Source: Actinomycetospora chibensis
GTDB taxonomy: Bacteria > Actinomycetota > Actinomycetes > Mycobacteriales > Pseudonocardiaceae
NCBI RefSeq assembly: GCF_028737215.1
Contig: NZ_JAQZAM010000007.1
Coordinates: forward strand, 62,001-126,000
Direction of reading: 5' to 3'
Length of the DNA: 64,000 nt
The notes below the pieces were generated by a model that had not been told where the DNA came from, made no database searches, and worked only from the letters and a program-made list of their open reading frames with translations. Both the position numbers and the translations under genes were made by a program. Position 1 is the stretch's first letter. Each line of letters begins with the position of its first letter. Of the stretch, positions 16,781 to 24,991 are shown piece after piece.

Positions 16781-17469
16781 GCGGTCACCTCCCGGGGGAC
16801 CAGGGGCAGGAGGTCGTGGAGGGTGTCGACGGCCAGGTCGGCGGGCTCGCCGCGCAGGCCGGCGACGGTCGCGCCGGCAGCACGGCCGGCCTGGACTCCG
16901 ACGGCGGAGTCCTCGACGACGAGGCAGTCGGTGATGTCGACGCCGAGGAAGTCGGCGGCCCGCAGGTAGCCCTCGGGGTCCGGCTTGCCGTTGCTCACCA
17001 TGTCGCGGGGGACGAGCACCGGGAACCGGAGTCCGGCGGCGCCGAGGCGCCCCCGGGCGAGCCGGGTGTCGGCGCTGGTCACGACCGCCCAGGGCGTGAA
17101 CGTGGCCTCGAGGCGGTCGATCAGCTCGTGCGCGCCGGGGGCGGCGACGACATCGGCGAGGTCGACGTACTCGTGCTCGAGGTGGTCGCGGGTGGCCGCG
17201 GCGACCAGGGCCTCGTCGAGGTCGGGGCGGACCCGGCGGACCGTGCTCTCGGCGGGGTGACCGGTCATGACGGCGAGCACCGCAGCCGGGTCGGCACCCC
17301 AGCGGCGCGCCCAGGTGCGCCAGGAGCGCTCGACGGCGGCGTCCGAGTCGACCAGGGTGCCGTCCATGTCCAGCAGCACGGCCGCGAAGGTCTCGGCGGT
17401 CCCGCCTGCCCCGTCTGCCGGCCGGTCGAGCACCGCAGGCTGCAGCGTCACGGCGGTTCCTTCCTGCAC
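16777..17469 (-). CDS. HAD-superfamily sugar-phosphatase-like hydrolase
   Basis: A 230-residue phosphatase with the HAD motif I LLDMDGTLVDSD (nucleophile and general acid Asp about 34 and 36), motif II VVTSAD, motif III Lys in VSNGKPDPEGY, and motif IV VVEDSAVGVQAG. The helical cap between motifs I and II and the KPDPE signature match the beta-phosphoglucomutase/2-deoxyglucose-6-phosphatase branch. It would dephosphorylate small sugar phosphates in the cytosol. It is the first gene of the HAD-MFS operon and diverges from the ROK repressor. A start a few codons downstream is possible, because the first 27 residues precede the fold. Confidence 0.9.
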   Translation of the reverse strand: MQEGTAVTLQPAVLDRPADGAGGTAETFAAVLLDMDGTLVDSDAAVERSWRTWARRWGADPAAVLAVMTGHPAESTVRRVRPDLDEALVAAATRDHLEHEYVDLADVVAAPGAHELIDRLEATFTPWAVVTSADTRLARGRLGAAGLRFPVLVPRDMVSNGKPDPEGYLRAADFLGVDITDCLVVEDSAVGVQAGRAAGATVAGLRGEPADLAVDTLHDLLPLVPREVTA

Positions 17470-17475
17470 GTTGAA

Positions 17476-17498
17476 TATTCTCGCTCTCCGAGCATAAT
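17476..17498. promoter_or_regulatory. dyad operator overlapping the ROK gene promoter
   Basis: TATTCTCG (17476-17483) and CGAGCATA (17489-17496) form an 8-bp dyad with one mismatch. It lies between the divergent HAD and ROK genes. CATAAT (17493-17498), 7 bases before the ROK ATG, is a good -10 box that the dyad overlaps. This is an AT-rich island in GC-rich DNA and a natural site for ROK autoregulation. Confidence 0.55.
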
Positions 17499-17505
17499 CG
17501 TCACC

Positions 17506-18693
17506 ATGACGGCGTCAACGGAGACCGGACGTGAGCCGGGTCGCGCCCGCGTCGACCGGTGGCGCACCAAGGCGGAGGTGCTCGCCGAGGTCCGGCGCTC
17601 GCCAGGCCTGACCCGCGTCGAGCTCGCGCGCCGCCTGTCGCTGTCCAGCGCGTCGGTCACCGAGACCGTGGCGCGCCTGCGGGAGGCCGGCTGGATCACC
17701 GAGTGCCGCGCGCCCGTGCAGGGCCGCGGGCGGCCCACGACCTGCCTGGACGCCTGCCCCGACGGTCCGCGCGTGGTCGCCGTGGACGTGCGCCACGAGG
17801 ACTGGCGGGTGGGTCTCGCGGGGCTCGACGGCGAGGTCACCGACGTCGTCGGCGCCCGCCACGGCCGCGACCCGTCGGCCGTGGCGGACACCGTGCGGGC
17901 CGCCGTCGCCGAGGTCGCCGCGGGACACCGCGTCGTGGCCGTCGGCCTCGCCGCCCCCGCGCCCGTGTCCGACGACGGCCTCGTGCGGGCCACCGAGCTG
18001 GCCTGGGACGCCGTCGACCTCGGCTCGGTCACCGCCGCGCTCGGCCCCGACCCGGTGCCGCTGCAGGTCGGTAACGACGCGACGTTCGCCGGGGTGGCCG
18101 AGGCCCGCACCGGCGCCGCCGCGGGGTCGGGCACCGCGCTCTACCTCACCGTCGAGGTCGGGCTCGGCGGGGCGCTGCTGCTCGACGGCCGCCCGCACCT
18201 GGGGGCGCACGGTGCGGCGGGGGAGTACGGCCACCTCCCCTTCGGCGACCCGGCGCGGCCCTGCCCGTGCGGGGCGACGGGGTGCTGGGGACCGGAGGTC
18301 GACGGTCGGGCGCTCGCCCGCCACCTGGGCGCGCCGGCACCCGCGGACCCCCGTTCCTACGCCGAGGCGGTGCTGATGCGGGCCGCGGGCGGCGAGGAGG
18401 ACGCGGTGGCCGCCGTCGGGGCCGTGGCCGCCCACCTGGCCCGGGGCGTGGCCGGCCTGGTGCACGTCCACGATCCGGACGTCGTCGTGCTCGGCGGGCT
18501 GGCCCGCGGCCTCCGGGCGTCGTCGGCGTTCGACGAGGCCTACGAGCGCGCGCTCATGGCGTTCCGGCGCGCCGACCCGGTGCCCGTGCTGGACGCGGTG
18601 CACGGCGACGACGGGGCCCTGCGCGGCGCCGCGGCCCTGGCGCTCGACCACGCCACGAGTCCGGAGGGCCTGGCGGAGTTCTGCGAGGCGTGA
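17506..18693 (+). CDS. ROK-family transcriptional repressor
   Basis: A 395-residue NagC/XylR-type regulator. An N-terminal winged helix (about 20-80) includes GLTRVELARRLSLSSASVTETV. The sugar-kinase-like domain has VGNDATFAGVAEA, the sugar-contacting GE in AAGEYGHLPFG, and a zinc-knuckle-like CPCGATGCW. The ATP-binding DxGxT motif is degenerate, as expected for repressors rather than kinases. It probably senses a sugar or sugar phosphate and controls itself and the divergent HAD-MFS operon. ATG 17506 has no Shine-Dalgarno but a CATAAT box lies 7 bases before it, which suggests leaderless translation. Confidence 0.92.
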   Translation: MTASTETGREPGRARVDRWRTKAEVLAEVRRSPGLTRVELARRLSLSSASVTETVARLREAGWITECRAPVQGRGRPTTCLDACPDGPRVVAVDVRHEDWRVGLAGLDGEVTDVVGARHGRDPSAVADTVRAAVAEVAAGHRVVAVGLAAPAPVSDDGLVRATELAWDAVDLGSVTAALGPDPVPLQVGNDATFAGVAEARTGAAAGSGTALYLTVEVGLGGALLLDGRPHLGAHGAAGEYGHLPFGDPARPCPCGATGCWGPEVDGRALARHLGAPAPADPRSYAEAVLMRAAGGEEDAVAAVGAVAAHLARGVAGLVHVHDPDVVVLGGLARGLRASSAFDEAYERALMAFRRADPVPVLDAVHGDDGALRGAAALALDHATSPEGLAEFCEA

Positions 18694-18704
18694 TCCCGGC
18701 GAGT

Positions 18705-18743
18705 GCGTGGCGATACGGACATCCGGTGTCTGCGACGCCACGC
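18705..18743. terminator. hairpin between convergent ROK and YjbQ genes
   Basis: Outer arms GCGTGGCG/CGCCACGC (18705-18712/18736-18743) with an inner GACA/TGTC pairing. It lies between two converging genes and could serve both strands. There is no U tract. Confidence 0.5.
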
Positions 18744-18757
18744 CGCTGACATCAGGG

Positions 18758-19168
18758 TCAACCCGCCAGCAGGCTCAGGCGCACCTTCCGGGTGGGGTTG
18801 TCGGTGTTGGTGTCGACCAGGCACACCGACTGCCACGTGCCCAGCGCCAGCGCGCCGCCGAGCACCGGCACGGACATCGAGGGCGCGACCAGGGCGGGCA
18901 GCACGTGGTCGCGACCGTGGCCGGGCGAGCCGTGGCGGTGCGACCAGCGGTCGTCGGCGGGCAGCAGCTCCCGGAGCTGGGTCAGGAGGTCGCCGTCGCT
19001 GCCCGCGCCGGTCTCGATGATCGCCACCCCGGCCGTCGCGTGGGGGACGAAGACGTGCAGCAGACCGTCCGGCGACCCGGCGCCCTCCACGAACCTGCGG
19101 CACTCCCCGGTGATGTCGCGGACGGTCTCCCGCTCGCCGGTCCGGACCTCGATCTCCTCGCTGTACAC
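18758..19168 (-). CDS. YjbQ-family protein (UPF0047)
   Basis: A 136-residue protein of the YjbQ/UPF0047 family, small trimeric proteins linked to weak thiamine-phosphate synthase activity. Family features are the opening EEIEVRTGERETVRDIT, the HVFVPHATAGVAIIE segment with a conserved His-Ala-Thr, the histidine-rich WSHRHGSPGHGRDHVLPAL that holds the active-site and metal histidines, and GTWQSVCLVDTNT near the end. The length is typical. The GTG start has TACCCT 7 bases upstream and no Shine-Dalgarno. It is monocistronic, converging on ROK and diverging from the SDR gene. The physiological substrate is not established for the family. Confidence 0.9.
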   Translation of the reverse strand: MYSEEIEVRTGERETVRDITGECRRFVEGAGSPDGLLHVFVPHATAGVAIIETGAGSDGDLLTQLRELLPADDRWSHRHGSPGHGRDHVLPALVAPSMSVPVLGGALALGTWQSVCLVDTNTDNPTRKVRLSLLAG

Positions 19169-19175
19169 CCGGGCG

Positions 19176-19181
19176 AGGGTA
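19176..19181 (-). promoter_or_regulatory. putative -10 box of the YjbQ gene
   Basis: TACCCT on the minus strand, 7 bases before GTG 19168, gives a leaderless arrangement. Confidence 0.4.
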
Positions 19182-19214
19182 GGGGCCTCCGGTCGCGCGT
19201 GCGGAGGGTCCAGA

Positions 19215-20033
19215 ATGCCGGCCGTGCACCCCGATTCCGGACAAGGACGAGTGGCCGTCGCGGTCGTGACCGGCGCGGGCCGCGGGATCGGGGCGGGGAT
19301 CGCCGCGGCGCTCTCGGCGCGCGGTCACCACCTCGTCGTCACCGACGTGGACGCGGCCGCGGCGCAGGCGACCGCCGAGGCCCTCGACGGCCCCGCGACG
19401 GCGATGCCCCTCGACGTCCGCGACGCCTCGGCCCACCGCGCCGTGGCCCTCGCCGCGGCGGGGCTGGGCGACGTCACGGTCTGGGTGAACAACGCCGGCG
19501 TGCTCTCGACCGCCCCGGCCTGGGAGGCGACCGACGACGAGGTCACCTCGACCTTCGAGGTCAACACCCTCGGCACCGTGCACGGCTCGCGGGCGGCGGT
19601 CGACGTCATGCGCCGCGGCGACATCCTCAACATCGTCTCGCTCTCGGGGCTCGGGCCCACGCCCGGCTTCGCCACCTACGGCGCGAGCAAGGCCGCGGCG
19701 CTGAGCTACACGCAGGCCCTCGACATCGAGCTGGCCGCGGCGCGCCGACCGGTCCGGGTGCGGGCGCTGTGCCCCGACGTCGTCGACACCTCGCTGGTCA
19801 GCAGGGTCGCGCACCGGCCGAGCTCGGCGCTGCTGTTCACCGGCACCCGCCTGCTGTCGGTCGACGAGGTCGTGGATGCGGCGATGGGGATGCTCGGGGG
19901 CCGGCGGGCGTTGCGTACCGTTCCCGCCTGGCGCGCTGCCCTGCAGCGTTCCTCGGCGGCGCTGCCGGGGATGGCGCGCGTCGCTGTCCCGTTCGTGGCT
20001 CGGCTGGGAGAGCGGCGCCGTCTGTCGCGTTGA
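19215..20033 (+). CDS. short-chain dehydrogenase/reductase
   Basis: A 272-residue classical SDR. The cofactor loop is TGAGRGIGAGIA (about 17-28), NNAG follows near 93, the catalytic serine lies in NIVSLSG, and Tyr and Lys form YGASK. Asp after the second strand (VVTDVD) favours NAD(H). The C-terminal 60 residues continue beyond the core and include WRAALQRSSAALPG, as in several actinobacterial SDRs of unknown substrate. ATG 19215 has GGAGG at 19203-19207. It is divergent from YjbQ and alone in its unit. The substrate, probably a hydroxy-lipid, steroid or small alcohol, is not readable. Confidence 0.92.
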   Translation: MPAVHPDSGQGRVAVAVVTGAGRGIGAGIAAALSARGHHLVVTDVDAAAAQATAEALDGPATAMPLDVRDASAHRAVALAAAGLGDVTVWVNNAGVLSTAPAWEATDDEVTSTFEVNTLGTVHGSRAAVDVMRRGDILNIVSLSGLGPTPGFATYGASKAAALSYTQALDIELAAARRPVRVRALCPDVVDTSLVSRVAHRPSSALLFTGTRLLSVDEVVDAAMGMLGGRRALRTVPAWRAALQRSSAALPGMARVAVPFVARLGERRRLSR

Positions 20034-20141
20034 CGGCCGTTCGTCTCAGTGAGCGACGCGCCGACCTAGGGGTCGTGATCGGAACGTGACCCTCTCGGCT
20101 ACGTTGAGCGCGGTCCATGTCCCCCGAACGTGGAGGATCGG

Positions 20142-21536
20142 ATGCTGGTGCTGGCCCCCGATCCGCGCCTCGGAATCGCTCCGGAGCGGGTCTCGCGCGT
20201 GCGCGCCCTGCTCGAGGAGGGCTCACCGGGCGCGCGGGTGCCCGGTCTCGTCGTGGCGCTGCCCGGCGGGGCCGACGGCGTCCTCGACGCCGTGGTGCTG
20301 CGTCCCGACGGCGTGCTGGGCCTCGCCCCGCTGAGCGCGGGCGAGCGCGAGAACGCCCGCGAGGCCGTCGCCGCCGGCGGCGGGCGCGGGCCGCGCGGCG
20401 CCGACCCCACCGGCTCGGCGCCGTCGATCGACGCCGGCTCCGGGCCGTCGGCCCGTCAGGCCGCCGACGAGCTCGACCGCCTCCTGGGTCTGCCCGACCC
20501 CCCGTGCACCGCGCCGCGCCGTGTCCTCGGCACGCTCGGCGAGGACGACGTGGACGCCGGGGCCGGCGCCGCCCGCGCGGCGCTCAAGGCGCCGGTCGGC
20601 TCGTTCCGGGTGATCGACGTCGAGGACCTGCGCCGGCTGCTCCTCGCGTTCCGGCTGGGCGACCACGTCCCCGACACCGCGCGCCTCGCCGAGGTGGGCT
20701 TCCTCGCCCCCGAGACGCCGGCCCTGCAGGCGGGCGCCTCGCCCGAGACCACGCCCGTCCCCGTCCCCGCCGACGCGTCCTCGCCGGTCCCCGCGGCCCG
20801 GACGCCGCTGCCGGCCACCGGGCGGCTCGCGTCGTCGCCCGCGACGTCCGTCGCCCCTTCCGAGTCGTCGGTTTCCGGCTCGTCCGGCCCGCGCCCGGGC
20901 GGCGCGATCGGCGGACTGCTCGCCGGACCGCGCCGCGCCGGCCGCGCGGCGCGCGGGCGCTACGGCGGCGCGCTGCCCGACTGGGTCTGGGGCTGGCGCG
21001 GCCTCATCCTCGCCGCCGTCGCCGCCTTCCTGGTCGCGCTCGGGCTCGCGTTCCTCGTGGGCCGCGCGGCGACCGGGGGCGGCGAGCCCGACCCCGCGGC
21101 CACGCGCACCGTGGACGGCATCACCTTCACCCGCCAGGTCGCGACCACCGACACGTCCTGCGAGGGCCACGCCTACGGCCAGGCCGCGGCGTTCCTGCGC
21201 GAGCGCGGGTGCCTGCACCTCGACCGCTCCCTGTGGTCGGGGAACGCCGAGGGCCGCGAGGTCGTCGTGGCGGTGGCGACCGTCCAGATGCCCGACACGA
21301 CGACGGCGGGCGCGTTCCGCTCACTGGTCGACAGCAACGGGACGGGCAACATCAGCGACCTCCTGCGCGAGCAGCGCGGCTACCCCGGCGCCCCTGAGCA
21401 GCTCACCGGCCAGGGCTACGCGTCGGCCCAGCTGGGCGACCGCGTGGCGGTGGCGGAGGCCGACGGCATCGACCCCGACTTCACCGACGGCGACGCCCTC
21501 GACCGCATCTCCCGCGCGGGGCTCGCCCTGCGCTGA
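20142..21536 (+). CDS. single-pass membrane protein with extracytoplasmic domain, unknown function
   Basis: A 464-residue protein that I do not recognise. Residues about 1-85 form a small folded region (LVLAPDPRLGIAPERVSRV...DAVVLRPDGVLGLAPLS). A variable Ala/Pro-rich stretch follows, then an Arg-rich patch and one transmembrane helix (about 287-310, LILAAVAAFLVALGLAFLVG). The last 150 residues are extracytoplasmic, with two cysteines (TSCEGHAYGQ and RGCLHLDR) placed to form a disulfide. ATG 20142 is preferred over GTG 20130 because GGAGG (20133-20137) lies between them. TACGTT at 20100-20105 is a possible -10 box. It converges on the DUF4439 gene. Confidence 0.75.
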   Translation: MLVLAPDPRLGIAPERVSRVRALLEEGSPGARVPGLVVALPGGADGVLDAVVLRPDGVLGLAPLSAGERENAREAVAAGGGRGPRGADPTGSAPSIDAGSGPSARQAADELDRLLGLPDPPCTAPRRVLGTLGEDDVDAGAGAARAALKAPVGSFRVIDVEDLRRLLLAFRLGDHVPDTARLAEVGFLAPETPALQAGASPETTPVPVPADASSPVPAARTPLPATGRLASSPATSVAPSESSVSGSSGPRPGGAIGGLLAGPRRAGRAARGRYGGALPDWVWGWRGLILAAVAAFLVALGLAFLVGRAATGGGEPDPAATRTVDGITFTRQVATTDTSCEGHAYGQAAAFLRERGCLHLDRSLWSGNAEGREVVVAVATVQMPDTTTAGAFRSLVDSNGTGNISDLLREQRGYPGAPEQLTGQGYASAQLGDRVAVAEADGIDPDFTDGDALDRISRAGLALR

Positions 21537-21556
21537 GCAGATCCAGCGGGGTGGGC

Positions 21557-22036
21557 TCAGGTCTCCGAGCCGTCCCCGGGGAACGGGGCGACGAGCGGGG
21601 TACGCCCGGCCAGGCCGCGCCAGGTGACCGACACCGTCGCGGCCGCCGTCACCGCCTCGAGCGCGAGCCGGCGCAGCTCGCCGCCGGTCGCGGCCTCCGT
21701 GCGCTCGGCGACGGCCCGCCAGGCCGCCGCGACGTCGTCCTCGGCCACGGCCGCGAGCCCGGCCGCCGACGCGGCGTCGGTGACCGGCGAGGGCGGGCGG
21801 TAGGCCGCGGCCGCGGGCGGCGCGGCGATCCCGTCGCGGGCGAGCAGGGCGACCACCGCGTCGCGGCGTTCCCGATGGGCCAGCGACGCGGCGGCCAGGC
21901 CCGTCGCCGCCGAGGCGGGCAGGAACGCCGACACCAGCCCGTACACCCAGATCGCGGCGTGCTCGGTGCCCAGCGCGGTGAGCAGCATCGCCCGGAGGTC
22001 GCCGTCGTCGAGAGGGGGCGTCATCCGAGCCGTCAC
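21557..22036 (-). CDS. DUF4439 (ferritin-like) protein, Rv2844-like
   Basis: A 159-residue alanine-rich helical protein. LRAMLLTALGTEHAAIWVYGLVSAFLP with its Glu-His, AHRERRDAVVALL and YRPPSPVTDAASAA are characteristic of DUF4439, a ferritin-like four-helix fold of unknown function. GTG 22036 overlaps the upstream lipoprotein stop by 4 bases, so the pair is coupled; an internal ATG at 22024 is an alternative. In M. tuberculosis the same pair (Rv2843-Rv2844) lies divergent from rimP, which this arrangement reproduces. Whether it binds metal cannot be decided, because only some of the usual ferritin Glu/His ligands are evident. Confidence 0.82.
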   Translation of the reverse strand: MTARMTPPLDDGDLRAMLLTALGTEHAAIWVYGLVSAFLPASAATGLAAASLAHRERRDAVVALLARDGIAAPPAAAAYRPPSPVTDAASAAGLAAVAEDDVAAAWRAVAERTEAATGGELRRLALEAVTAAATVSVTWRGLAGRTPLVAPFPGDGSET

Positions 22037-22548
22037 CCCAGCACCGTCACGTAGCCCGCGCAGCTCGCCGCGACGGAGGTCAGCAGGCCGCAGCGGGACG
22101 GCTCCGCGGCCAGGGCGAGGGCCCCGGCGCCGTCGCGGGCGGTCCCCAGCGAGCGCCGCAGCGCGGTCACCGCGGCGGCCGCGCTCTCGGCCGGGCGGGC
22201 CGGCGCGGGGGTGGCGCCGGCGGCGGCGTCGACGGTCGCCGTCCGGTCGGGGCGCGCGCGGCGGATCTCGGCGGCGAGGGCGTCGGCGTGGGCCCGGCGG
22301 GCCCGGGACAGCGGGGTGAGGCGGCTGGCGAGCTCGGGGTGGGCGGCGGCGGCCGCGGCGGCCGAGACGGCGTCGTCGCGCGCCGCGGCGAGCGGCTCCT
22401 CGAGGGGGTCGGGGCCCTCCGGCCGAGCGCACCCGGCGGCGAGCGAGCCGGCTGCGACGAGTCCGGCGAGCGCACCCGCACCCCGGAGCACCGCACGGCG
22501 GGGTGTCCCGGCACGGGCTCGGGCGACGGTGACGACGGGGACGACCAC
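22033..22548 (-). CDS. putative lipoprotein, Rv2843-like
   Basis: A 171-residue alanine-rich protein with an N-terminal twin-arginine-like RRAVLRGAGALAGLVAAGS followed by a lipobox LAAGC, so it is probably a lipoprotein exported across the membrane. The rest is helical with no catalytic motif, and two further cysteines lie near the C-terminus (RCGLL and ASCAGY). GTG 22548 gives a 40-residue signal region; the choice among nearby GTG/GTC codons is uncertain. It is co-oriented and overlapping with the DUF4439 gene and divergent from rimP. The pair may act together in the envelope, but no function is known. Confidence 0.7.
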   Translation of the reverse strand: MVVPVVTVARARAGTPRRAVLRGAGALAGLVAAGSLAAGCARPEGPDPLEEPLAAARDDAVSAAAAAAAHPELASRLTPLSRARRAHADALAAEIRRARPDRTATVDAAAGATPAPARPAESAAAAVTALRRSLGTARDGAGALALAAEPSRCGLLTSVAASCAGYVTVLG

Positions 22549-22628
22549 GACGGGCCAGTCTGCCAGCCGCCCCGCGTCGCGCGTCCCGCCGCGCCGCCGC
22601 GGCCGGGGGCGGCCCGGAGGGGGAGCGC

Positions 22629-22634
22629 TAGGCT
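22629..22634 (+). promoter_or_regulatory. putative -10 box of the rimP-nusA-infB operon
   Basis: TAGGCT lies in the divergent region, about 107 bases before the rimP start, leaving a leader of about 100 nt. The -35 region is not clear. Confidence 0.35.
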
Positions 22635-22740
22635 GGACCACTGCGCGCCCGCTCCCCGGGCGCCGTCCCGTTCCCGCCCGCCCACGCCGCGCACGAGTGC
22701 CACCGGCGCCCGCGGCGGGCCCCGCCCGTGAGGAGCCCCG

Positions 22741-23394
22741 TTGTCCCCTGGGACGTCCCCTGCGCAGGCCGCCGAGCGCCTGCGCCCGGCCGTCGTCGAC
22801 GTGGTCGAGGCCGCCGGCTTCGTGCTCGACGACCTGGAGGTGCGCCCGGCCGGGCGGCGCCAGGTCGTGCGCGTCGTGGTGGACACCGCCGAGGTGCCCG
22901 GTCCGCACGACCCGCCGGCGCCCGGGCCGGACCTCGACGCCGTCGCCGGGGTCAGCCGTGAGCTGTCCCGGGTCCTGGACGAGTCGGAGAGCAGCGGCAC
23001 GATCGAGGCCCCGGAGGGCGAGTACACGCTCGAGGTGACGACACCGGGCACCGACCGACCGCTGGTCCGCCCGCACCACTGGCGGCGGGCGTGGCTGCGC
23101 CGGGTGGCGGTGACGCGCACCGACGGCGGCACGCTCACCGCGCGCGTGGGTCCGGTCGACGGGACCGACGGCGAGGACCCGGGCGACGTGGCCACGGGGA
23201 CGGTGACCCTGGCGGAGGGCACGCCGCGCGGGCCGGTCCTGCACCGGCTCCCGCTGGCCGAGGTCCGCCAGGCCGTCGTGGAGGTCGAGTTCAAGCCGGC
23301 GCCCTCGTCCGAGGTGGACGCCCTGGTGGCGGCCGCTCTGGAGCAGGGTTCGGGAAAGGGTGCGGAGACGCACGGACAGGGAGGACGGCCGTGA
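22741..23394 (+). CDS. rimP: ribosome maturation factor RimP
   Basis: A 217-residue RimP, which binds pre-30S particles and assists late 16S assembly. The N-terminal alpha/beta domain has [18 protein letters not shown] and the family core [18 protein letters not shown], then [15 protein letters not shown] with the conserved SPG-like turn (here TPG). The C-terminal SH3-like domain ends near residue 190. TTG 22741 is used with GAGGAG at 22728-22733. It is the first gene of the translation operon and overlaps nusA by 4 bases. A 25-residue polar tail follows the usual family end. Confidence 0.93.
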   Translation: MSPGTSPAQAAERLRPAVVDVVEAAGFVLDDLEVRPAGRRQVVRVVVDTAEVPGPHDPPAPGPDLDAVAGVSRELSRVLDESESSGTIEAPEGEYTLEVTTPGTDRPLVRPHHWRRAWLRRVAVTRTDGGTLTARVGPVDGTDGEDPGDVATGTVTLAEGTPRGPVLHRLPLAEVRQAVVEVEFKPAPSSEVDALVAAALEQGSGKGAETHGQGGRP

Positions 23395-24515
23395 AGGTCG
23401 ACATCGCCGCGCTGCGCGCCATCGAGCGGGACAAGGAGATCCCGTTCGAGACCGTGCTCTCCGCGATCGAGACCGCCCTGCTGACCGCCTACAAGCAGAA
23501 CGGCGGCGAGCACCCGAAGGCCCGGGTCGAGGTGGACCGCAAGAGCGGCGAGGTGAGCGTGCTCGTCCCGGAGACCGGCGAGGACGGCGAGACGCTCGCG
23601 GAGTACGACGACACCCCCGAGGGTTTCGGCCGGATCGCCGCGGCGACCGCGCGCCAGGTGGTCGTCCAGCGACTGCGCGACGCGGAGCACGAGCGGACGT
23701 TCGGCGAGTTCTCCGCCAAGGAGGGCGAGGTCGTCGCCGGCGTCGTCCAGCGTGACGCGCGGGCCAACGCCCGCGGCGTCGTCGTCGTCGAGATCGGATC
23801 CATCGAAGGCGTGCTGCCGGCTGCCGAGCAGGTGCCCGGCGAGCGCTACGAGCACGGTGCGCGCCTGCGGTGCTACGTCGTCGGCGTCGTCCGCGGGGCG
23901 CGGGGCGTGCAGGTGACCCTCTCGCGCACCCACCCGAACCTCGTGCGCCGGCTCTTCGCCTTCGAGGTGCCCGAGATCGCCGCCGGCCACGTGGAGATCG
24001 TCTCGGTGGCCCGCGAGGCCGGGCACCGCTCCAAGATCGCCGTGCGGTCGACCGTGCCGGGTCTCGGCGCGAAGGGCGCGTGCATCGGCCCGATGGGCGC
24101 GCGGGTGCGCGGCGTGATGAGCGAGCTCAACGGCGAGAAGATCGACATCATCGACTGGGCGGAGGACCCGGCCGAGTACGTCGGCAACGCCCTCTCCCCG
24201 TCGAAGGTCGTGTCGGTGACGGTGGTCGACCTGAAGGCGCGCACCGCGCGGGTCGTCGTCCCGGACTTCCAGCTCTCCCTCGCCATCGGCAAGGAGGGAC
24301 AGAACGCCCGGTTGGCCGCGCGACTCACCGGATGGCGGATCGACATCCGGTCCGACGCGGAGCCGCCGCCGGAGCCGACGGCCCCGGAGGAGTCGGTCGA
24401 GGAGGCGCCCGGATCGGTGGACACCCCCGACGCTGCTCCGACCGGTGATCCGCGGGACGCCCTCGGTGTCCCCGGTGGCGGGGTCGAGTCCTCCTCGAGT
24501 GGCGCGGTAGAGTGA
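23391..24515 (+). CDS. nusA: transcription termination/antitermination factor NusA
   Basis: A 374-residue NusA of the short actinobacterial type. The N-terminal RNA-polymerase-binding domain begins [20 protein letters not shown]. An S1 domain (about 125-190) has [11 protein letters not shown] and [14 protein letters not shown]1 and KH2 carry [18 protein letters not shown] and [19 protein letters not shown]. No acidic repeats follow, only a disordered tail rich in Pro/Glu/Ser. It modulates pausing, termination and rRNA antitermination. The GTG start overlaps the rimP stop (GTGA) with GGGAGGA upstream, the classic nusA-operon order. Confidence 0.96.
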   Translation: MKVDIAALRAIERDKEIPFETVLSAIETALLTAYKQNGGEHPKARVEVDRKSGEVSVLVPETGEDGETLAEYDDTPEGFGRIAAATARQVVVQRLRDAEHERTFGEFSAKEGEVVAGVVQRDARANARGVVVVEIGSIEGVLPAAEQVPGERYEHGARLRCYVVGVVRGARGVQVTLSRTHPNLVRRLFAFEVPEIAAGHVEIVSVAREAGHRSKIAVRSTVPGLGAKGACIGPMGARVRGVMSELNGEKIDIIDWAEDPAEYVGNALSPSKVVSVTVVDLKARTARVVVPDFQLSLAIGKEGQNARLAARLTGWRIDIRSDAEPPPEPTAPEESVEEAPGSVDTPDAAPTGDPRDALGVPGGGVESSSSGAVE

Positions 24516-24518
24516 CCG

Positions 24519-24932
24519 GTGGCCCGAACCCGCGAGCCCAGCCGTGGGGTGCCGCCGGATCGTGATCGTCGGGGTGATGATCTCGGCCCGGTGCGTACCT
24601 GTCTCGGATGTCGTCAGCGGGTCTCGGCGTCGGAACTCCTACGAGTGGTGGCCGCGGACGGGATCGTCGATCCCGACCCGCGGCGTCGGAAGCCCGGTCG
24701 AGGTGCGTGGGTGCACCCCGAGACGAGCTGCCTGCACCGCGCGGAGCGCCGGTCGGCGTTCCCCAGGGCGCTGCGCGTCCCGGGGCCGCTCGACACCGGA
24801 GCACTGCACGCACTGCTCGACCAGGACCCCGGCGCCACTCCCACCGGGTTGCAGGACCACCGCGACGACCGTCGCGTGCGGATGAGGAAGCAGGTCGACC
24901 CCCATGAGCCAGCCGTGAAGCCCTTCCGATGA
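24519..24932 (+). CDS. YlxR-family RNA-binding protein (DUF448)
   Basis: A 137-residue protein with the YlxR core GPVRTCLGCRQRVSASELLRVV and the basic GRGAWVHPETSCLHRA, including the conserved cysteines and the Arg/Lys surface thought to bind RNA. YlxR proteins lie between nusA and infB in most Gram-positive bacteria and have been linked to RNase P or transcription modulation. GTG 24519 is 3 bases after the nusA stop; TAGAGT just upstream could be a chance -10. The tail after about residue 95 is polar and not conserved-looking. Confidence 0.9.
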   Translation: MARTREPSRGVPPDRDRRGDDLGPVRTCLGCRQRVSASELLRVVAADGIVDPDPRRRKPGRGAWVHPETSCLHRAERRSAFPRALRVPGPLDTGALHALLDQDPGATPTGLQDHRDDRRVRMRKQVDPHEPAVKPFR

Positions 24933-24991
24933 AGGCACAGGCGTAGACACGAGGTCGCGGGCCCCCGCTGACCTCGAGGATGAGGAGATCA

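Noticed and set aside
24513-24519. A separate ylxR promoter at TAGAGT 24508-24513
   Set aside because: The hexamer is formed by nusA's own last codons and stop; operon transcription explains ylxR.
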